Part shown: piece by piece, positions 59,139 to 64,000 of the stretch
Layout: the number at the start of each line of letters is the position of its first letter
How positions within the stretch are numbered: the first letter of the stretch is position 1
Assembly: GCF_015864945.1 (NCBI RefSeq)
Contig: NZ_JADYWF010000002.1
Location: 62,001-126,000, forward strand
Direction: 5' to 3'
Length of the DNA: 64,000 nt
Source: Salinibacterium sp. NG253
GTDB lineage: Bacteria > Actinomycetota > Actinomycetes > Actinomycetales > Microbacteriaceae
Made by a program: the position numbers and the translations under genes
Notes under the pieces: model-generated
Told to the model about the DNA's origin: nothing
Seen by the model: only the letters and a program-made list of their open reading frames with translations
Databases searched by the model: none

Positions 59139-61162
59139 TGGATGCCCTGCTCCCACACCACGATGGCTCAGCGCTGCACGTCTCCACCCAGACTCCCGCG
59201 CTCGGCGATACCGTCACTCTGCGCCTTCGCGTGCCGGTGGGCTACGGCCCGCTGAAGGCAGTGCGGGTGCGCGAGAATCCCGACCACGAACCACGCTGGA
59301 CGGATGCTCGCCTCACCGGAACCGCCGCCGGTTGGGACTGGTGGCAGGCCGACATCGTGGTGGAGAATCCGCGGCACGGGTACCGCTGGTTGCTCGTGCA
59401 CGAGGCGGCTGATCACACTGAGTCGAAGCCACGTCACAGCACGTCGAGCGTTGCCGCTTCCGCGCACGGCAATGCCGGTCGCGTCGAGTGGCTCAACCAG
59501 AGCGGGCTTCACCCGATCGAAACGCTGGACTCCGAAGACTTTGCGCTGCTCGCGACTCCGGCTGCTCCGGAGTGGTTGGCGGAGACGGTGATGTACCAGG
59601 TGTTCCCCGATCGCTTTGCCCGCTCATCCGCTGCCGATTCTCACGCCAAGCCCGAGTGGGCTATTGCTGCGCGCTGGGACGAGCCGGTTGACCCGGTGCT
59701 GCCCGGCCGCTCGAAGCAGTTCTATGGGGGAGACCTCGATGGCATCACCGAGCACCTCGATCACCTGACCGAGCTCGGTGTGACAATGCTGTACTTGACG
59801 CCGATTTTTCCGGCCCGTTCGAATCATCGCTACGACGCGTCGAGTTTTGTGGATGTCGATGAGCTGTTGGGCGGGCGCGAAGCGCTGATCCGTTTGGTGG
59901 GCGAGGCCCACGCTCGCGGCCTCAAGGTCATCGGTGACCTCACGACGAATCACTCCGGTGACGCGCACGAGTGGTTCCAGGCGGCGCTCGGAAAGCCGGA
60001 TGCGCCCGAGGGGGATTTCTACTACTTCACAAACGACGAGCACACCGAGTACGTGGGCTGGTTGGGCACGCCGAGCCTGCCGAAGTTCAACTGGAATTCG
60101 ACTGAGCTGCGTGGGCGCTTCATTGAGGGTGATGATTCGGTCGTCGCGCACTGGCTGAAGGAGCCCTACAACTTCGACGGTTGGCGCGTGGATGTCGCGA
60201 ACATGACCGGGCGGATGGGGGCCGAGGATCTCAACGAGGAGGTGCGGCAGATCATCCGCCGCACTATGGAAGACGTGAACCCGGACACGGTGCTGTTGGC
60301 GGAGTCGACGAACGACGCCGCGAGCGATCTGCAGGGCGATGCGTGGCACGGGGCGATGACCTATCCCTCGTTCACGCGCCCGGTGTGGGGCTGGCTCACC
60401 GAACCCGGTGATACCTCCCACGTCACCGCGGATGGCTCGATTGACCCCGAGGCGTGGTTCTTCGGGCAGCCCATCGGCGGCATCCCGAACTACAGCGCAC
60501 GCGACTTTGCGGAGATGACGGTACGGTTCACGGCCAGCATTCCGTGGCGCATCCGGCTCGGCAATATGAACGCGCTCGACACTCATGACACCGCGCGGTT
60601 CCGTACCCATGCGCCTGCCGAGAACGTTCCGCTCGCTCTCGCACTCTCCGTAACGCTGCCCGGAGTGCCCGTCGTTTTCGCCGGCGACGAGTTTGGCCTC
60701 AGCGGAGACGACGGCGAAATCTCGCGCACGCCCATCCCGTGGGGAACCGAAACCGACCCGGCCGTGGCGCCGACCCTCGATGTCTATCGCGAGCTGATCG
60801 CACTGCGGCGTGAGTTGCCCACACTCTCGCACGGCGGTCTGCGCTGGCTGCACGTTGCTGATGACGCGCTCGTCTTCGTGCGCGAGGATGCTGCTGCCAC
60901 GGTGCTGGTGGTCGTCGCGCGCTCGCCCTTGACGGTGACGCTGCCGGCCAACGCGCTCGGTGTTGAGCTGACAGCGATGGAGGACGCTGCACCTGCGGGT
61001 ACCTTTGGGTCAGCTAAAAACGAGGCGGATGTTGCGAGCCCCGCGTTCCTCTCCGGCGACGCGACTCTGACATCCGCGGCCGCCGGGCTCACGATCTCGG
61101 CGGCCGCCCGCACCTGCGCGATCTGGACTCTGCCCGGCGTCGAGAACCCCGGCGCGCGCTGA
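59135..61162 (+). CDS. GH13 cyclomaltodextrinase/neopullulanase-like enzyme
   Basis: 675 aa. An N-terminal beta-sandwich (about 1-145) of the CBM34 kind precedes a GH13 barrel: VMYQVFPDRFARS, GDLTTNHSGDAH, nucleophile D353 (GWRVDVANM), acid E390 (VLLAEST), third Asp in NALDTHDTARF. A beta C-domain ends the protein. No signal peptide, so it hydrolyses imported malto- or cyclodextrins in the cytoplasm. GTG 59135 has AGGAAG 6 nt upstream and overlaps malG by 4 bp; ATG 59138 is the next codon. Confidence 0.92.
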   Translation: MMDALLPHHDGSALHVSTQTPALGDTVTLRLRVPVGYGPLKAVRVRENPDHEPRWTDARLTGTAAGWDWWQADIVVENPRHGYRWLLVHEAADHTESKPRHSTSSVAASAHGNAGRVEWLNQSGLHPIETLDSEDFALLATPAAPEWLAETVMYQVFPDRFARSSAADSHAKPEWAIAARWDEPVDPVLPGRSKQFYGGDLDGITEHLDHLTELGVTMLYLTPIFPARSNHRYDASSFVDVDELLGGREALIRLVGEAHARGLKVIGDLTTNHSGDAHEWFQAALGKPDAPEGDFYYFTNDEHTEYVGWLGTPSLPKFNWNSTELRGRFIEGDDSVVAHWLKEPYNFDGWRVDVANMTGRMGAEDLNEEVRQIIRRTMEDVNPDTVLLAESTNDAASDLQGDAWHGAMTYPSFTRPVWGWLTEPGDTSHVTADGSIDPEAWFFGQPIGGIPNYSARDFAEMTVRFTASIPWRIRLGNMNALDTHDTARFRTHAPAENVPLALALSVTLPGVPVVFAGDEFGLSGDDGEISRTPIPWGTETDPAVAPTLDVYRELIALRRELPTLSHGGLRWLHVADDALVFVREDAAATVLVVVARSPLTVTLPANALGVELTAMEDAAPAGTFGSAKNEADVASPAFLSGDATLTSAAAGLTISAAARTCAIWTLPGVENPGAR

Positions 61163-61187
61163 GAGCCGCAAGCACAGGGGGTTGCGG

Positions 61188-62219
61188 CTACGCGACCGTA
61201 ACGTCGATCAGTACTTTGCCGACGGCTCCGCTCTCGACGAGAGCGTGAGCATCCGCCGTCCGCTCCAGCGAAAAGCGGTGCAGCGGCAGGCCGGTCTCTT
61301 CGCCGATGCCGAGCGCCCCATCCTCAAGAGCCGCGTTGATAGCCTCGGCCGCGGCACGAATCGCATCAATGCCCACGGTGTAGAGCAACACGAATTGGTA
61401 GCGCACGTTGAGTGCGAAGTGGCGGCGCACATCGAGCGTCATCTCGTCGCCACCGTTGTTGGCGTAGACAGAGATCGAGCCTCGATTGCGAATGACCGCA
61501 AGGTCGAGCTCCGCATTCTGAGCGGGCGCGACTTCAACAATCTGATCGACCCCCTCCGGAGCAATCGCGCGAATCTGGTCGACAATATCGGAGTCGGTGT
61601 AGGTGAGCACGTGGTGGGCGCCAGCGGCGGTAGCGAGGGCCGCTTTCGACGGTCCGCTCACGGTCGTGATGACGGTGGCTCCGGCCCAGCGGGCAAGCTG
61701 AATCGCGGCATGACCGACAGCGCCGGCTCCACCGGCAACGAGCACGACCTTGCCGGTGAGAGCGGTCGGATACAGTTCGTCGGGGCCGTCTTCGGCCACA
61801 GTCAGCGCGCGGTAGGCGGTGACCGCGGGTACGCCAAGGCTGGCGCCCTGATCGAAGCTTGCGCTCGCGGGCAACGCAAAGACTCGCTCGGCGGGCAGAA
61901 CGGCCTGCTCTTGGCTCGAGCCGCTGTTCGAGCGCTGGTAGGCAGCAAGGGCCAGCCATATGCGGTCGCCGACGCTGACATGCTGCACGTCAACGCCGAC
62001 CGCTTCCACGATGCCGGCACCATCTTGGCCGGGAACAACCTCATCGAAGGCCAAGGCTAGACCGGATGCCGCACCGCGCCGCGACTTCCAATCGGTCGGG
62101 TTCACCCCGCTGACGACGATCCGCACGCGCACTTCGTCGGGCCCGGGTTCGAGTACTGGCCGCTCGACGAGCTGAAGTACGGAAGGGGCACCGGTCTCGC
62201 TGTAGACAATTGCTTTCAT
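61188..62219 (-). CDS. NADPH:quinone reductase-like MDR protein
   Basis: 343 aa zinc-free medium-chain reductase: VSGVNPTDWKSRRG, PGQDGAGIVEAVG, and Rossmann VLVAGGAGAVGHAAIQLARWAG (about 154-175). Probable one- or two-electron quinone or enone reductase. GGAG lies 5 nt before ATG 62219. Convergent with the GH13 gene, 25 bp apart; it follows the GntR gene on the same strand by 68 bp. Confidence 0.9.
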   Translation of the reverse strand: MKAIVYSETGAPSVLQLVERPVLEPGPDEVRVRIVVSGVNPTDWKSRRGAASGLALAFDEVVPGQDGAGIVEAVGVDVQHVSVGDRIWLALAAYQRSNSGSSQEQAVLPAERVFALPASASFDQGASLGVPAVTAYRALTVAEDGPDELYPTALTGKVVLVAGGAGAVGHAAIQLARWAGATVITTVSGPSKAALATAAGAHHVLTYTDSDIVDQIRAIAPEGVDQIVEVAPAQNAELDLAVIRNRGSISVYANNGGDEMTLDVRRHFALNVRYQFVLLYTVGIDAIRAAAEAINAALEDGALGIGEETGLPLHRFSLERTADAHALVESGAVGKVLIDVTVA

Positions 62220-62287
62220 ACCAACTCCAACGTTGTCGTGAGGGGGAACAATTCCCGACTGCCGCTACCCGCGGCACACGAGAAAAT

Positions 62288-63064
62288 CTAGTGCCCGGGG
62301 ATCGCGCTCCACGGTGCGCGCATCGTGCGCACGAAGGAGTACATCACGAGGGTGGGGTGGTGATGTTCGAGAGCGTAGAAGATGCGTTCGCCGCTGAGGG
62401 TGACGCCGATGGTCTCCCACATTTTGGCTTCGGTGCCCTTCTCACGTTGCAGCAGATCGGCATACTTGTCGTCGAGCAGCGCAACACCGGCGGTCACGAT
62501 TTCCCACGCGATGCCTTCGCCCCACAGTTTCTTGGCCGACTCGTAAACCGGGTCGGTGGGGTTGATCGGGTCGTGCTCGCCAGCGGGCAGCGGGATCGTG
62601 TATTCGGCGACCATGGCGGCCTGATCGTCGGCGTACCAGCGCAGCACGATCTTCACGGCGCGGGTGGTGCTGAGGGGAGAAAGCAGGGGCGCTAGATCGG
62701 CGGGCAACTCGATCGTTTCGGCTGTCAAGATCTCGACCGAGGGCGTGTAGCCCATGCGCGCGAGCACTTCGCCGTAGGACACACTCGCCTCGAAGCGTGC
62801 GCTCAGACGCAGAGCAACCGGGTCAACAACAGTGGCCGCGCCCTGGCTGCGAATCACAATCCCTTGACGCTCCAACTGCGCAAGCGCCACCCGAACCTGC
62901 GGGCGGCTGCAGTTTAACCACTCGGCAAGCTTGAGCTCGCCGGGCAGCAGAAAGTTGGAGTCATGGGCCGCTTCACGCACATGACGAAGCACGCCACTGA
63001 GAATTCGCTCGTCTTCTGTGAGCGAACCGGTGACGATGCGGCCTTCGGGGACCGTTATTTCCAT
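62288..63064 (-). CDS. GntR family transcriptional regulator
   Basis: 258 aa. Winged helix at about 22-80 ([60 protein letters not shown]) and a UTRA/HutC-like ligand domain after residue 85. AGAGGAG lies 6 nt before ATG 63064, which overlaps the kbl stop by 10 bp. It is therefore probably part of the threonine/glycine operon and may control it; the ligand is unknown. Confidence 0.88.
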   Translation of the reverse strand: MEITVPEGRIVTGSLTEDERILSGVLRHVREAAHDSNFLLPGELKLAEWLNCSRPQVRVALAQLERQGIVIRSQGAATVVDPVALRLSARFEASVSYGEVLARMGYTPSVEILTAETIELPADLAPLLSPLSTTRAVKIVLRWYADDQAAMVAEYTIPLPAGEHDPINPTDPVYESAKKLWGEGIAWEIVTAGVALLDDKYADLLQREKGTEAKMWETIGVTLSGERIFYALEHHHPTLVMYSFVRTMRAPWSAIPGH

Positions 63065-64000
63065 GTGTGCTCCTCTGCGGCGATCGACTTTCGTGCGGCC
63101 ACAAAAGCCTCAACGCAACGGTTGATGTCCTCGCTTGAGTGTCCAGCCGACAACTGTACGCGAATACGAGCTTTGCCCAGCGGCACGACAGGGAACGAGA
63201 AGGCGATTACGTAGACGCCGAGCGCGAGCAGAGCATCCGCCATCGCGACTGCTTCGTGCTCGTCGGCAAACATGACCGGAATGATCGGATGCTCGCCCGG
63301 CAGCAGAGTGAACCCGGCCTCGGCCATTCCGGCGCGAAACTGCTCGGCGTTCGCCTTGAGCTTGGCGCGGCTCTCGGCCCCTTCGGCCACGAGGTTGAGC
63401 GCTTCGATTGAGCCGGCAACCACCGAGGGCGCGACAGCGTTCGAGAAGAGATACGGGCGAGCGCGCTGGCGCAGCAGTTCCACGATTTCGGCGTGAGCGC
63501 TGATGTAGCCACCGGATGCTCCGCCCAGCGCCTTGCCGAGCGTGCCCGAGATGATGTCGACGCGGTCGGAGACGCCGCAGTGCTCGGGCGTTCCCGCTCC
63601 GGTCTCGCCGACGAAGCCGACAGCGTGCGAGTCATCGACCATGACCATCGCGTCGTACTGTTCGGCGAGGTCGCAGATCGCTTCGAGCGGGGCAAGGTAG
63701 CCGTCCATCGAGAAGACACCGTCGGTGACGATGAGGCGGCGGCGGGCATCCTTCGCGGCAATCAATTGCGCTTCGAGGTCGGCCATGTCGCGGTTCTTGT
63801 AACGGTAGCGGGCGGCCTTCGAGAGACGGATGCCGTCGATGATCGACGCGTGGTTGAGCTCATCAGAAATCACGGCATCCTCAGCGCCGAGGAGCACCTC
63901 AAAGATGCCACCATTCGCGTCGAAGCACGAGGGGAACAGGATGGTCGCCTCCATGCTCAACAGCGCCGAGAGCCGGTTCTCGAGCTCAACATGCTGGGTC
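63055..64000 (-). CDS. kbl: Glycine C-acetyltransferase (2-amino-3-ketobutyrate CoA ligase), N-terminus cut
   Basis: 315 residues visible; the frame stays open to the right edge, beginning [20 protein letters not shown], so the true start is outside. PLP alpha-oxoamine synthase: [54 protein letters not shown], and the PLP-lysine region [17 protein letters not shown]. Splits 2-amino-3-oxobutyrate into glycine and acetyl-CoA in threonine degradation; a tdh gene would be expected upstream, beyond the window. Confidence 0.94.
   Translation of the reverse strand, partial: TQHVELENRLSALLSMEATILFPSCFDANGGIFEVLLGAEDAVISDELNHASIIDGIRLSKAARYRYKNRDMADLEAQLIAAKDARRRLIVTDGVFSMDGYLAPLEAICDLAEQYDAMVMVDDSHAVGFVGETGAGTPEHCGVSDRVDIISGTLGKALGGASGGYISAHAEIVELLRQRARPYLFSNAVAPSVVAGSIEALNLVAEGAESRAKLKANAEQFRAGMAEAGFTLLPGEHPIIPVMFADEHEAVAMADALLALGVYVIAFSFPVVPLGKARIRVQLSAGHSSEDINRCVEAFVAARKSIAAEEHTWK

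Overview
The window is high-GC DNA (roughly 60% by eye), densely packed on both strands, with many GTG starts and 1-20 bp gene overlaps. It carries a menaquinone pathway, a system II cytochrome c maturation operon, a tiny bS22-type ribosomal protein and no outer-membrane genes. Together these point to a free-living actinobacterium, most likely of the family Microbacteriaceae (inferred from protein character; no database search was possible). No insertion sequence, prophage or CRISPR array was seen.

Layout. 1-4.4 kb: a winged-helix regulator cut by the window edge, upp, tadA, a cation diffusion facilitator with a small membrane protein, and proC. 4.4-8.8 kb: a minus-strand xylose/ribose-type ABC operon headed by a ROK regulator. 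8.9-11 kb: trkH-trkA potassium uptake facing an ArsR-type regulator. 11.7-15.6 kb: small housekeeping genes (excisionase-fold HTH, bS22, HAD phosphatase, glutaredoxin-like, Dabb, YegP) and an archaeal-type aspS. 15.7-20.2 kb: histidine phosphatase-resA-ccdA-resB-ccsB, overlapping head to tail. 21-34.6 kb: an almost complete menaquinone locus (menC, menB, menE, menA, menD, menF, menG, polyprenyl diphosphate synthase) interleaved with PPK2, an ArsC-type phosphatase, small membrane proteins and an FprA-type reductase. 34.7-41.4 kb: cardiolipin synthase, Na+/H+ antiporter, YajQ, tRNA-Tyr, a NaVBac voltage-gated sodium channel, a GH16 glucanase and an inositol monophosphatase-type enzyme. 41.5-47.8 kb: an M23 peptidase, tRNA-Thr, tRNA-Met, two paralogous GNAT acetyltransferases flanking a LysR-type HTH protein, a heliorhodopsin, and a leucine-rich-repeat surface protein with a class E-like sorting signal. 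47.9-53.3 kb: a TetR-controlled oxidoreductase/DJ-1 operon, a membrane protein, an HTH protein fused to a membrane domain, and a LacI regulator. 53.4-61.2 kb: a maltodextrin regulon (two GH13 enzymes and malEFG) with LacI-type operators. 61.2-64 kb: a quinone reductase, a GntR regulator and a truncated kbl.

The standout gene is the heliorhodopsin at 45.6 kb, with counterion Glu115 and Schiff-base Lys249. The most general pattern is promoter architecture: at least 21 genes have a TANNNT -10 hexamer exactly 6 or 7 nt before an ATG/GTG and no Shine-Dalgarno. This is the arrangement expected for leaderless mRNAs, and I used it to correct several start codons. Two divergent gene pairs place both -10 hexamers on overlapping or palindromic sequence.
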